7,340 nucleotides of DNA from UBA11090 sp035560555 (GCA_035560555.1 DATMZF010000036.1:1-7340); one strand, 5' to 3'; positions 1-6,104 are shown, numbered from the stretch's first letter. Made by a program: numbers and translations. Notes: generated by a model not told the origin, from the letters alone.

Positions 1-98
1 CCGAGCTTTTTAGCAATAGCAGCTTGGTTTTCACCGAGGTTCAGACCAATTGCTATTTCTTCACGATCTTTGCAGGTGATCCTTCTGTATGTTCTCAC
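1..98 (-). CDS. IS30-family transposase, N-terminal fragment (runs off window)
   Basis: Reading the minus strand from a GTG at 96-98 gives 32 codons that continue past the window edge. The peptide begins MRTYRRITCKDREEIAIG and continues into a segment ending NQAAIAKKL. The pattern Y-(K/R)-x-(I/L)-T-x-x-(D/E)-R-E-x-I, followed about 15 residues later by x-x-IAKKLG, is the N-terminal helix-turn-helix (HTH_38 type) of IS30-family transposases, which binds the terminal inverted repeats. An in-frame TAG lies four codons upstream of the GTG, and an AGGA sits 7 nt before it (106-109), so GTG is the only plausible start. The DDE catalytic part lies outside the window, so completeness cannot be judged. 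The IS end must lie between here and the ridA stop at 221, but without the other end the inverted repeat cannot be delimited. Family call from motif only. Confidence 0.75.
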   Translation of the reverse strand, partial: MRTYRRITCKDREEIAIGLNLGENQAAIAKKL

Positions 99-105
99 AT
101 TCCCA

Positions 106-128
106 TCCTAACACTTTATGCGTTAGGA
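106..128 (-). promoter_or_regulatory. Hairpin masking the transposase Shine-Dalgarno
   Basis: On the minus strand TCCTAACGC (120-128) and GTGTTAGGA (106-114) pair over 9 bp, with one G-U pair, around a 5-nt loop ATAAA. The 3' arm contains the AGGA that would serve the GTG start at 98. Stem-loops that hide the transposase ribosome binding site are known from other insertion sequences (IS10, IS50, IS200), where they limit expression from read-through transcripts. Here ridA transcripts enter from upstream on the same strand. The function is inferred. Confidence 0.5.
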
Positions 129-142
129 GTTACTGAGTACCT

Positions 143-172
143 TATATATCTCAGCATCGCTTTCTCCTGTAA
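143..172 (-). promoter_or_regulatory. Possible transposase promoter
   Basis: Minus-strand TTACAG (167-172), an 18-nt spacer and TATATA (143-148) resemble a weak sigma70 promoter upstream of the transposase. Each box matches the consensus at about four of six positions. A transcript starting near 136 would still contain the masking hairpin. The surrounding 99-220 stretch is AT-rich and holds no gene on either strand that I can support. It also contains a minus-strand T8 run (179-186) without a convincing stem before it. Confidence 0.25.
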
Positions 173-220
173 TTCAAGAAAAAAAATCACCCATAAAAAC
201 AGTAGTAGACGATTCCTCGA

Positions 221-607
221 TCATTGCTTTACCGCGATGGCATCAATCTCAACAAGCGCGTTTTTCGGAAGCCGAGCCACTTGAACCGCGATCCGAGCCG
301 GATAATCGATAGTGAAAAACTCTTTATATACTTCATTCATAGAATTAAAATCGTCCATGTCCATCAGGTAAACAGTCACTTTGACGATATCTGGCATATG
401 TAAATCACATGCCTCGACGACAGCCTTCAGGTTATCGAGAGCTCGCCGGGTCTGGATGGAAATATCGTTTTGTACGAGAGCCCCTGTGGCAGGATCTATG
501 GGGAGCTGTCCGGATATAAATAGAAAATCATCAACTTTGACACCTTGCGAATAAGGACCTATAGCCGCGGGTGCCTTGGTAGTCGAGACGACTTGCTTAC
601 TATTCAT
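221..607 (-). CDS. ridA: RidA family 2-iminobutanoate/2-iminopropanoate deaminase
   Basis: This 128-residue protein has the full length of the RidA (YjgF/YER057c/UK114) family. These are cytosolic homotrimers that hydrolyse reactive enamine/imine intermediates released by PLP enzymes such as serine/threonine dehydratases. Visible hallmarks are IGPYSQ at 16-21 with Tyr19, SGQLP at 32-36, PAR with Arg105 (the substrate-carboxylate arginine of active RidA members), and VEIDAIA at 119-125 with Glu120. The residue two after Arg105 is Ala, where E. coli has Cys107, a tolerated change. The start chosen is the ATG at 607, 7 nt after AAAGGAG. An in-frame ATG eight codons upstream lies inside the preceding gene. 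The ATG follows the regulator stop after a single base (TAG-G-ATG), indicating translational coupling. Regulators of this type next to RidA genes are a recurrent pairing. Which amine or amino acid is handled here is not visible. Confidence 0.93.
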   Translation of the reverse strand: MNSKQVVSTTKAPAAIGPYSQGVKVDDFLFISGQLPIDPATGALVQNDISIQTRRALDNLKAVVEACDLHMPDIVKVTVYLMDMDDFNSMNEVYKEFFTIDYPARIAVQVARLPKNALVEIDAIAVKQ

Positions 608-608
608 C

Positions 609-1253
609 CTAGCTCTCCTTTTTAATCCCATTTAAATATCTGTACACGGTGGCTTCCGATACATTAAGCCTGGAAGCTACTTTCGTAACCGTACCTTTTA
701 AAAGGAAGACTCCCCCCTCGTTTAATTTTTTTATGATCTCGATCTTTTCTGATTGCGACATCCTATCGGGTGGCACACCATAAGCCTCTATGACATTTTC
801 AATGCTATCGTATGCCAGGACATCGACCGTTCGGCTAAATCTTTCAATTGGATCGGCTTTATCTAGCTGTTTCGGCTGCTGGAGAACGCTGTCCAGGTAA
901 TCCCGGAATTGGACGAGCTTTTCATCGTCTATGTTTATGCAGAGAAGCCCGATTATCTTCTGCGTATCGTCGCGTATGAAAAAGGTTGAAGAACGTAGCT
1001 TCTTGCCAACAGTCGACACACCCTTATAGTTAGTCAAGGCATGCGTATTCTCCGCTGTCCCGTCCTTCAGGATCTTGAGAACAAGATTCGTGGCTGGGGA
1101 TCCTACTTCCCTGCCGCTGATGTGATTGTTCGCTATGGCGATTATGGACTTATCTATATCCAGCACGTCATGGAGCACGATTTCGGTATCTTTCCCCAAT
1201 ACCGCGGCGAGAAAATCAACAAGAGGAAGGAAGGGTTTCAAATATGGGTTCAT
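609..1253 (-). CDS. YheO/DauR-family PAS-HTH transcriptional regulator
   Basis: This 214-residue protein has the two-domain layout of the YheO/DauR family. The N-terminal YheO-like PAS domain (about 5-115) contains EIVLHD (24-29), the conserved NNHISGREVGSPAT segment (42-55), SSTFFIRD (88-95) and IGLLCINID (101-109). A linker of variable sequence follows, then a C-terminal helix-turn-helix (about 165-212) with KIEIIKKLNEGGVFLLKG and VASRLNVSEATVYRYLNGI, whose last part is the recognition helix. Characterised relatives include DauR, the repressor of D-arginine catabolism in Pseudomonas. The ligand here is unknown. The ATG at 1253 has AAGGA 6 nt upstream. It is the first gene of an operon with ridA, so it probably controls its own operon through the palindrome at 1290-1311. 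Codons are rich in A/T at third positions, unlike the genes to the right. Confidence 0.88.
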   Translation of the reverse strand: MNPYLKPFLPLVDFLAAVLGKDTEIVLHDVLDIDKSIIAIANNHISGREVGSPATNLVLKILKDGTAENTHALTNYKGVSTVGKKLRSSTFFIRDDTQKIIGLLCINIDDEKLVQFRDYLDSVLQQPKQLDKADPIERFSRTVDVLAYDSIENVIEAYGVPPDRMSQSEKIEIIKKLNEGGVFLLKGTVTKVASRLNVSEATVYRYLNGIKKES

Positions 1254-1289
1254 AATTGATCCTTATGGTGTTGTAATAAAATAACATCG

Positions 1290-1311
1290 TGATAATAAAT
1301 TATTTGTATCA
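1290..1311. promoter_or_regulatory. Imperfect palindrome over the regulator-ridA -10 box (candidate operator)
   Basis: A 22-bp dyad, TGATAnnAA..TTnnTATCA, has 14 of 22 symmetric positions and covers the -10 hexamer (1303-1308) and the start-site region of the minus-strand promoter. That is where a repressor would bind, so it is a candidate autoregulatory site for the PAS-HTH protein. AT-rich DNA yields chance dyads, so this is a suggestion only. Confidence 0.35.
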
Positions 1312-1331
1312 TGAGAATTGTTCTACGTCAA
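1303..1331 (-). promoter_or_regulatory. sigma70-type promoter of the regulator-ridA operon
   Basis: Minus-strand TTGACG (1326-1331), an exact 17-nt spacer and TACAAA (1303-1308) form a good sigma70 promoter. A TG dinucleotide one base before the -10 makes it extended. Transcription would begin near 1296, giving a leader of about 43 nt before the regulator ATG at 1253. Confidence 0.65.
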
Positions 1332-1440
1332 CTCTTTTTAATAATAATGAAGCTTTACAGAATTCTTGAGCTTCTTTCCGACGAATCCACGATAGGAACA
1401 GAGGTCAACGGCCAAGGTATAAAAGCCGAGCATACATCTT

Positions 1441-1478
1441 GAACAAAGCGACCTCCGGAGGATTCCCCCGGAGGTCGC
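1441..1478 (-). terminator. Intrinsic terminator downstream of ilvD
   Basis: GCGACCTCCGG (1448-1458) and CCGGAGGTCGC (1468-1478) form a perfect 11-bp GC-rich stem with a 9-nt loop. On the minus strand the stem is followed by TTTGTTC (1441-1447), a short and imperfect U tract. It lies 82 nt after the ilvD stop and ends the dctPQM-ilvD operon. The plus strand has no T run after the stem. Between the ilvD stop and this stem, and from 1332 to 1440, I see no supported gene. The base composition changes in this stretch. Confidence 0.65.
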
Positions 1479-1559
1479 GGAATGGGCGGCCCTTTTGCCG
1501 CAGCCGAGACAAAAGCCATGGCCGCAGAAAGAACCGCCGATAAGATCATTGAGACAGGG

Positions 1560-3218
1560 TCATTCGAGCACGGCGCCCTTCATTCCCGAGGTGACGGCTC
1601 TCCTATAGCGGTTAAGGAAGGGGCTTTCGGTGGGCTGGACATAGGGCTTCCACTCGGCCCTGCGGCGCGCCAGCTCGGCGGCGTCCACGAGGAGGTCGAG
1701 CCTCTTGGCGGGGATATCGATGCCGATCATGTCGCCTTCGCGCACGAGGGCGATGGGACCGCCGCCAGCGGCCTCGGGCGAGACGTGGCCTATCGAGGCG
1801 CCGCGCGAGGCTCCCGAGAACCTTCCGTCGGTGATGAGGGCCACGGTTTTGTCCATGCCCATGCCGGCCAGGGCCGACGTGGGAGTGAGCATTTCGCGCA
1901 TGCCGGGGCCGCCCTTAGGACCTTCGTAGCGGATCACGAGCACGTCGCCGTCGACGATTTTCCTGGCCTGAATCGCCGCGAAAGCTTCTTCCTCGCTGTT
2001 GAACACCCTCGCCGGTCCCGTATGGACGAGCATTTCGGGCGCCACGGCGGCCTGTTTGACCACGCTGCCGTCGGGAGCGAGAGAGCCGCGGAGGATAGCG
2101 ATGCCGCCGGCCTTGTGATAAGGCCTATCCAGAGGCCTTATGACCTCTTCATTCTTGACGCGCACACCAACGAAATTCTCGCCCTGAGTCTTCCCCGTGA
2201 CCGTAAGGCAGTCGCCATGGATCAGGCCGCCCTGGGACAGCTCGGCCATCACGGCCTGCACGCCGCCGGCCTGATAGAGGTCCTGGATATGATGGGATCC
2301 GCCCGGCGACATGCTGCAGATATGGGGCACCTTGCTTCCCAGCGTATTGAACAGTTCGATATCGAAATCTACTCCCGCCGCCCAAGCGATGGCGGGCAGA
2401 TGGAGGGTGGTGTTCGTCGAGCCCCCAAGGGCGAGATCCACCGCCACGGCGTTCTCGAAGGCCGCGCGCGTCAGGATGTCCCGCGGCTTGATGTCCTTTT
2501 CGACGAGATTCATGATGGCTCTTCCCGCTTCCTTGGCCAGGCGATCGCGCGCGGAGTAAACCGCCGGTATCGTGCCGTTGCCGGGCAGACCGAGACCGAG
2601 CGCTTCCATCATGCAGTTCATCGTGTTGGCGGTGAACATGCCCGAGCAGGAACCGCAGCCAGGGCAGGCCGCGTTCTCGACCTCCAGGAGGTCGGCGTCG
2701 CTCGCCGTGCCGGCTATGTGTTTTCCCACGGTCTCGAACACCGTGTTGAGGTCGATTTCCTTTCCGTTGAGCATTCCCGTGAGCATCGGCCCCCCAGATA
2801 TGACGACGGAGGGAATATTCAGCTTGGCCGCCGCCATCGCCATGCCCGGGATGATCTTGTCGCAGTTGGTCACCATGACGAGACCGTCGAAAGCGTGCCC
2901 CTGCGCCATGACCTCGATCGAGTCCATGATGAGCTCTCGCGAAGGCAGGGAAAACTTCATGCCCACGTGGTTCATGGCGATGCCGTCGCAGACGCCGATC
3001 GTCGGGAACTCTATGGGCAGGCCGCCGGCCGCGTAGATGCCGGCCTTCACGGCGTCCACGATCCTGTTGAGGTGGACATGGCCTGGAATGATCTGGTTGT
3101 AGGAATTGGCGACCCCTATCCAAGGTCTCGCGATTTCCCAATCGGTATAGCCGGCCGCCTTGAGCAGAGCCCTATGGGGGGCTCTCTGCGGGCCCAGTTT
3201 CGCTCTATCGCTTCTCAT
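1560..3218 (-). CDS. ilvD: Dihydroxy-acid dehydratase (IlvD/Edd family)
   Basis: This 552-residue protein is full length for IlvD, which dehydrates 2,3-dihydroxy-3-methyl acids to 2-oxo acids in valine, isoleucine and leucine synthesis. Some IlvD/Edd relatives dehydrate sugar acids. Family residues are present in order: Asp78 (Mg) in VCDGIAMNH; Cys119 (cluster), Asp120 (Mg) and Lys121 (the carboxylated lysine) in TNCDKIIPGM; CGSC with Cys191 (cluster) before SGMFTANTMNC; Glu442 (Mg) in PGMREM; and Ser468 (catalytic base) in TDGRFSGA. At 44-49 the sequence is IPGHVH, as in the oxygen-labile E. coli type, instead of the PCN of [2Fe-2S] enzymes. The ATG at 3218 follows AAAGGAG at 9 nt. It is the last gene after a TRAP transporter, with no other ilv gene in the window. 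A catabolic role on an imported hydroxy acid is therefore as plausible as biosynthesis. The family is certain, the substrate is not. Confidence 0.9.
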   Translation of the reverse strand: MRSDRAKLGPQRAPHRALLKAAGYTDWEIARPWIGVANSYNQIIPGHVHLNRIVDAVKAGIYAAGGLPIEFPTIGVCDGIAMNHVGMKFSLPSRELIMDSIEVMAQGHAFDGLVMVTNCDKIIPGMAMAAAKLNIPSVVISGGPMLTGMLNGKEIDLNTVFETVGKHIAGTASDADLLEVENAACPGCGSCSGMFTANTMNCMMEALGLGLPGNGTIPAVYSARDRLAKEAGRAIMNLVEKDIKPRDILTRAAFENAVAVDLALGGSTNTTLHLPAIAWAAGVDFDIELFNTLGSKVPHICSMSPGGSHHIQDLYQAGGVQAVMAELSQGGLIHGDCLTVTGKTQGENFVGVRVKNEEVIRPLDRPYHKAGGIAILRGSLAPDGSVVKQAAVAPEMLVHTGPARVFNSEEEAFAAIQARKIVDGDVLVIRYEGPKGGPGMREMLTPTSALAGMGMDKTVALITDGRFSGASRGASIGHVSPEAAGGGPIALVREGDMIGIDIPAKRLDLLVDAAELARRRAEWKPYVQPTESPFLNRYRRAVTSGMKGAVLE

Positions 3219-3240
3219 CGCATTAATCTCCTTTCATCGC

Positions 3241-3280
3241 GGCGCCTCGTGGCACCTTTCGGCGCCTCTCAGCGCCTGGC
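3241..3280 (-). repeat. Four tandem 10-nt repeats able to form alternative GNRA hairpins
   Basis: Read on the minus strand, four adjacent decamers follow the pattern gnnAGGCGCC: GCCAGGCGCT, GAGAGGCGCC, GAAAGGTGCC and ACGAGGCGCC. Because GGCGCC is self-complementary, neighbouring units can pair into 6-bp stems with 4-nt loops. The middle pair gives a stem with a GAAA loop (3251-3266), and the first pair gives one with a GAGA loop, both GNRA tetraloops. The last pair has loop ACGA. These folds exclude one another. The array ends 6 nt before the ilvD Shine-Dalgarno (3228-3234), so it may tune ilvD translation or mRNA stability. Function is inferred. Confidence 0.6.
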
Positions 3281-3283
3281 GTC

Positions 3284-3317
3284 GCGGGGCCGGCCGCCTT
3301 CCGGCGGCCGGCCCCGC
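3284..3317 (-). promoter_or_regulatory. Perfect 15-bp intercistronic hairpin between dctM and ilvD
   Basis: Two perfectly complementary 15-nt arms (3303-3317 and 3284-3298), entirely G/C, close a GGAA (GNRA) loop in the minus-strand transcript. It begins 21 nt after the dctM stop and lacks a U tract, so it is unlikely to be a full intrinsic terminator. Very stable stems between operon genes commonly protect the upstream message from 3' exonucleases or mark a processing site, setting different levels for dctPQM and ilvD. It could also be one copy of a dispersed palindromic repeat. Confidence 0.7.
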
Positions 3318-3338
3318 TCACTGTCATAAACCTTACTC

Positions 3339-4607
3339 TCAGTACCCAGGCAGGAGCAGCACCAGCCCCGGCACATAGGTGATCAAGAAGAATACCGCGC
3401 ATAGTATGAGCACCATGGGGATGATCGGTTTCGTTATCTTGCCCATGGGCAGGCCGGTGATGGCGCTCGCCACATAGATGTTGATCGCCACGGGGGGAGT
3501 CGCCATGCCGATGGCGAGACCCACGGTCAGCACCACGCCGAAGTGCACGAGATTGCCGCCGACGCCTATGATGGCCGGCAGGAATATCGGCGTCAGAATG
3601 ATGAGTGCTGAAGCCGTTTCCATAAACATGCCCGCTATCAGGATGATGACGTCGATCATCAGGTAAACGAGGAAGGCATCGTTGCCCGTCACGCTGAGCA
3701 TGGCTCCGGCGATCGCCTGGGGAATCTGATAGAAAGCGAGTCCCCAGCCGAACACCTTCGACGTGGCGATGATGAACATGACGAGGGCAGAAGTGACACC
3801 CGATCCCACCACAAGCTTATAAAAGTGCTTAAAGTCGAGAGCTTTGTAGACGAAGATCGCCACGAGCAGCGTGTAGAGGACGGCGACGGCGGCGGCTTCT
3901 GAGGGCGTGAATATGCCAGAGAATATTCCGCCGAGGATGATGCCCGGGCACATGAGCCCCCAGAGCGCGGTCACGAATTTGTGCCAGACTTCCTTGGCCG
4001 AATATTTCTTACCCGCCGGATAGTTTCGCTTCTTGGCGATGTAGATGGCCCATAGGATGAGACCAAGGCCCATGAGGGTGCCGGGGATGAAGCCGCCCAG
4101 GAAGAGCTTGGCCACCGACTCTCCCGCGATCACCGCGTAGAGCACCATGGGGACCGAGGGGGGTATAACGACGCCGATCGTTCCGGCCGAAGCGATGAGG
4201 GCGGCCGAGAAATCAACGTCGTATTTTCTCTCTTCGAGCTCGGGCAGAAGCGAGGCGCCTACGGCCGCTGTCGTCGCCGCCCCGGAGCCGGAAATCGCCG
4301 CGATGAACATGGAGGCGAGGACCGACACGATGGATAGGCCGCCGCGAATCCTGCCGAGGCAGGATTCGGCGAACGCCACTATGCGCTCGGATATCCCTCC
4401 ACGGGCGAGGACATCGCCGGCGAGGATGAAGAAGGGCACCGCGACGAGGGAGAAGGAGTTGTTCCCCTCGAAAAGCGTCTGTGGAACCATCTGGAGGGGT
4501 ATGCCGGCCTGAAGAAATACGACAAGCGCGGCGAGTCCGATGGAAAGACCGATGGGTACGCCGATCAAAAGGAAGAGGAAGAACGCGCCGAATATCAGGT
4601 AGCCCAT
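3339..4607 (-). CDS. dctM: TRAP transporter large permease subunit DctM
   Basis: This 422-residue, strongly hydrophobic protein has the length and motifs of DctM/SiaM, the Na+-coupled elevator subunit that moves carboxylates across the inner membrane. Visible signatures are VAVPFFILAGDVLARGGIS (55-73), SGSGAATTAAVG (107-118), GTIGVVIPPSVPMVLY (142-157), GGIFSGIFTPSEAAAVAVLY (226-245), GMFMETASALIILTPIFLP (326-344) and GLAIGMATPPVAINIYVAS (363-381). The two PPxVPM/PPVAIN-type hairpins are the paired substrate/sodium regions of the fold. About a dozen membrane segments are expected. The start is the ATG at 4607, 5 nt after AAGGAG and one base after the dctQ stop (TGA-T-ATG). An upstream in-frame ATG would lie inside dctQ. 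It works with the dctP and dctQ products. Substrate class cannot be read from this subunit. Confidence 0.95.
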   Translation of the reverse strand: MGYLIFGAFFLFLLIGVPIGLSIGLAALVVFLQAGIPLQMVPQTLFEGNNSFSLVAVPFFILAGDVLARGGISERIVAFAESCLGRIRGGLSIVSVLASMFIAAISGSGAATTAAVGASLLPELEERKYDVDFSAALIASAGTIGVVIPPSVPMVLYAVIAGESVAKLFLGGFIPGTLMGLGLILWAIYIAKKRNYPAGKKYSAKEVWHKFVTALWGLMCPGIILGGIFSGIFTPSEAAAVAVLYTLLVAIFVYKALDFKHFYKLVVGSGVTSALVMFIIATSKVFGWGLAFYQIPQAIAGAMLSVTGNDAFLVYLMIDVIILIAGMFMETASALIILTPIFLPAIIGVGGNLVHFGVVLTVGLAIGMATPPVAINIYVASAITGLPMGKITKPIIPMVLILCAVFFLITYVPGLVLLLPGY

Positions 4608-4608
4608 A

Positions 4609-5109
4609 TCAGCTCCTTTTCCAAATCGTCGCGATGGAATCGACGAAATGGAGCAGGACAATGCATCCCGCGAGGGGATACATGAGATAGATCCACTTCA
4701 TCGAAATCATCATCGCGGGAGTGATCTGGTTGGCTTCGGTCTTCATAAGAAGGGCGCCGTACCATGCCACAATGACGAAGAATCCGATCCCGAGAAGCGC
4801 GATGAAAGTTTTCATCGCTTTCTTGGCCGTCGGCGGCAGCTTGTCGAGGAAGAAGGTCACGGAGATGTGGCTCCCTTTCTTGAAGGCCACGGCTGTTCCG
4901 AGAAGACTGGCGAAGACGAGAAGGAAGCAGGCCAGCTCCTCGGACCACGTGAGTGCGGTGAAGAAAAACCTGAACACGACCTGGGCCACGGTCACGATCA
5001 CCATGAGGACGAGCGTCGCGAACAGCGCCGCCTCGGTGATCGTGTTGACCCGGTCGCTCAGTGAATGGAGAAAGCTTTTATCGCTCTTCTCCGCTTCATT
5101 TGAGGACAT
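4609..5109 (-). CDS. dctQ: TRAP transporter small permease subunit DctQ
   Basis: This 166-residue membrane protein matches the DctQ family (the four-helix small subunit that scaffolds DctM). Hydrophobic segments lie at about 26-48, 57-77, 99-123 and 135-158. The family signature is TWSEELACFLLVFASLLGTA (54-73) followed by AFKKGSHI (75-82). The N-terminus is charged and cytoplasmic. Of the ATGs near the 5' end, the one at 5109 is chosen because AGGAG (5116-5120) lies 6 nt before it. The ATG at 5115 abuts that site, and the longer frame starting at 5175 runs into dctP. It begins 13 nt after the dctP stop and ends one base before dctM. DctQ sequences diverge fast, but the position between dctP and dctM makes the call firm. 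Confidence 0.93.
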   Translation of the reverse strand: MSSNEAEKSDKSFLHSLSDRVNTITEAALFATLVLMVIVTVAQVVFRFFFTALTWSEELACFLLVFASLLGTAVAFKKGSHISVTFFLDKLPPTAKKAMKTFIALLGIGFFVIVAWYGALLMKTEANQITPAMMISMKWIYLMYPLAGCIVLLHFVDSIATIWKRS

Positions 5110-5122
5110 TGTCATCTCCTGC

Positions 5123-6082
5123 TTATTTCGTCGCCAGAATAGCGTCGAGGAAATCCTGGCCAAACTGCGCCGCATACTGCTTGTAGACAGGCTGCACCGC
5201 GTCCAGGAAGGGTTTGAGGTTGGGAGTCGCGATCTTCATGCCCTTGTCGGCCAGATCCTTCATCCACTGGGCCTCGCTCGCGTTGTTGAAATCGCGCTCG
5301 AACTGGGCCGCTTCCTTCGCCGCCTTCATGACCGCTTCCTGCTGGGCCGGCTTGAGTTTGTCCCAAGTTTTCATGCTCATGATGAGAGGGGCCGGCGCGT
5401 AGGCGTGGCGGGTGATCGTCATGTATTTCTGGCTGTCATAAAGCTTGAAGGAGACGATGACGTTGAGGGGATTTTCCTGCCCGTCGATCGTGCCCTGTTG
5501 GAGCGCGGTGAGCGCTTCCGTCCAGGCCATCGGCACCGCGTTGGCGCCCAGGGCTTTAAAAGAATCCACATAGATGGGGTTCTGCATGAGCCGGATCTTG
5601 AGTCCCTTCATGTCGGCCGGCGTATTGACCGGGTGCTTGTTGTTGGTCAGATTCCTGAAGCCGCGTTCGGCCCAGGCGAGCCCCTTCCATCCCTGCTTTT
5701 CCGCTTCCGCGAAGAGCTGATTGCCTATTGGCCCGTCCAGAACGGCGTAGGCATGCTGAGGATCCCTGAATAGGAAGGGAAGGTCTATGGCGCCGAATTT
5801 CGGGATGAAATTGACGAAGGGACCGTTCGTGATGATGGCCGAGTCGACGATACCCATTTTCATGCGTTCGAGGAGGGTTCGCTCGTCGCCGAGCACGGCG
5901 TTGGGGAAAATCGTCACTTTCACTTCGCCGTTTGTGTATTTCTCCGTCAGTTCCTTGAACTTGGTCGCCGCCAAATGGAAGGAATCCTGCTCGTTGACTA
6001 CATGGGCCAGTTTAATGTCGATCGCGAAGGTCGGGATGATGAGTGCCACCGCGAGGACCAGGACGAGAAGCGCGCGTTTCAT
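5123..6082 (-). CDS. dctP: TRAP transporter solute-binding protein DctP
   Basis: This 319-residue secreted binding protein of the DctP family captures a carboxylate ligand and delivers it to DctQM. Residues 1-20 form a signal peptide (MKR, a hydrophobic core, then PTFA before IDIK). There is no lipobox cysteine, so it is predicted periplasmic rather than a lipoprotein. Family landmarks are FPNAVLGDERTLLERMKMGIVD (59-80, with the usual G-x-E/D-R), GFRNLTN (141-147), LKIRLMQNP (161-169) with Arg164 as the conserved ligand-carboxylate arginine, the ALGANAVPMAWTE segment (177-189), and LQQGTIDGQENP (194-205). The ATG at 6082 follows AGGAGG at 5 nt. It is the first gene of the operon, downstream of the operator at 6105-6126. 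The ligand is an organic acid by family rule. The ilvD neighbour hints at a hydroxy acid. Confidence 0.95.
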   Translation of the reverse strand: MKRALLVLVLAVALIIPTFAIDIKLAHVVNEQDSFHLAATKFKELTEKYTNGEVKVTIFPNAVLGDERTLLERMKMGIVDSAIITNGPFVNFIPKFGAIDLPFLFRDPQHAYAVLDGPIGNQLFAEAEKQGWKGLAWAERGFRNLTNNKHPVNTPADMKGLKIRLMQNPIYVDSFKALGANAVPMAWTEALTALQQGTIDGQENPLNVIVSFKLYDSQKYMTITRHAYAPAPLIMSMKTWDKLKPAQQEAVMKAAKEAAQFERDFNNASEAQWMKDLADKGMKIATPNLKPFLDAVQPVYKQYAAQFGQDFLDAILATK

Positions 6083-6104
6083 AGTTTCCTCCTAATAAAC
6101 GCTT

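Noticed and set aside
179..220. Terminator after ridA using the minus-strand T8 run
   Set aside because: The T run is clear, but no stem of useful length precedes it on the minus strand.
24..284. 86-codon plus-strand open frame at the left edge
   Set aside because: It overlaps, antisense, the IS30 transposase start and the end of ridA, has no ribosome binding site and no recognisable domain.
1355..1549. 64-codon minus-strand frame downstream of ilvD
   Set aside because: No Shine-Dalgarno before its ATG, it contains the terminator stem, and it crosses the composition boundary. The peptide resembles no family I recognise.
1482..3329. 615-codon open frame on the plus strand opposite ilvD
   Set aside because: It lies almost entirely antisense to a protein with all IlvD motifs. 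Its translation is His/Arg/Gly-rich without family motifs, a typical shadow of GC-rich third positions.
3219..3338. Classical branched-chain amino acid attenuator or T-box ahead of ilvD
   Set aside because: No U-tract terminator, no run of Ile/Leu/Val codons and no T-box sequence. The stems lack the antiterminator/terminator arrangement.
4721..5773. 350-codon plus-strand frame across dctQ and dctP
   Set aside because: Antisense shadow of two well-supported TRAP genes, with no domain or ribosome binding site.
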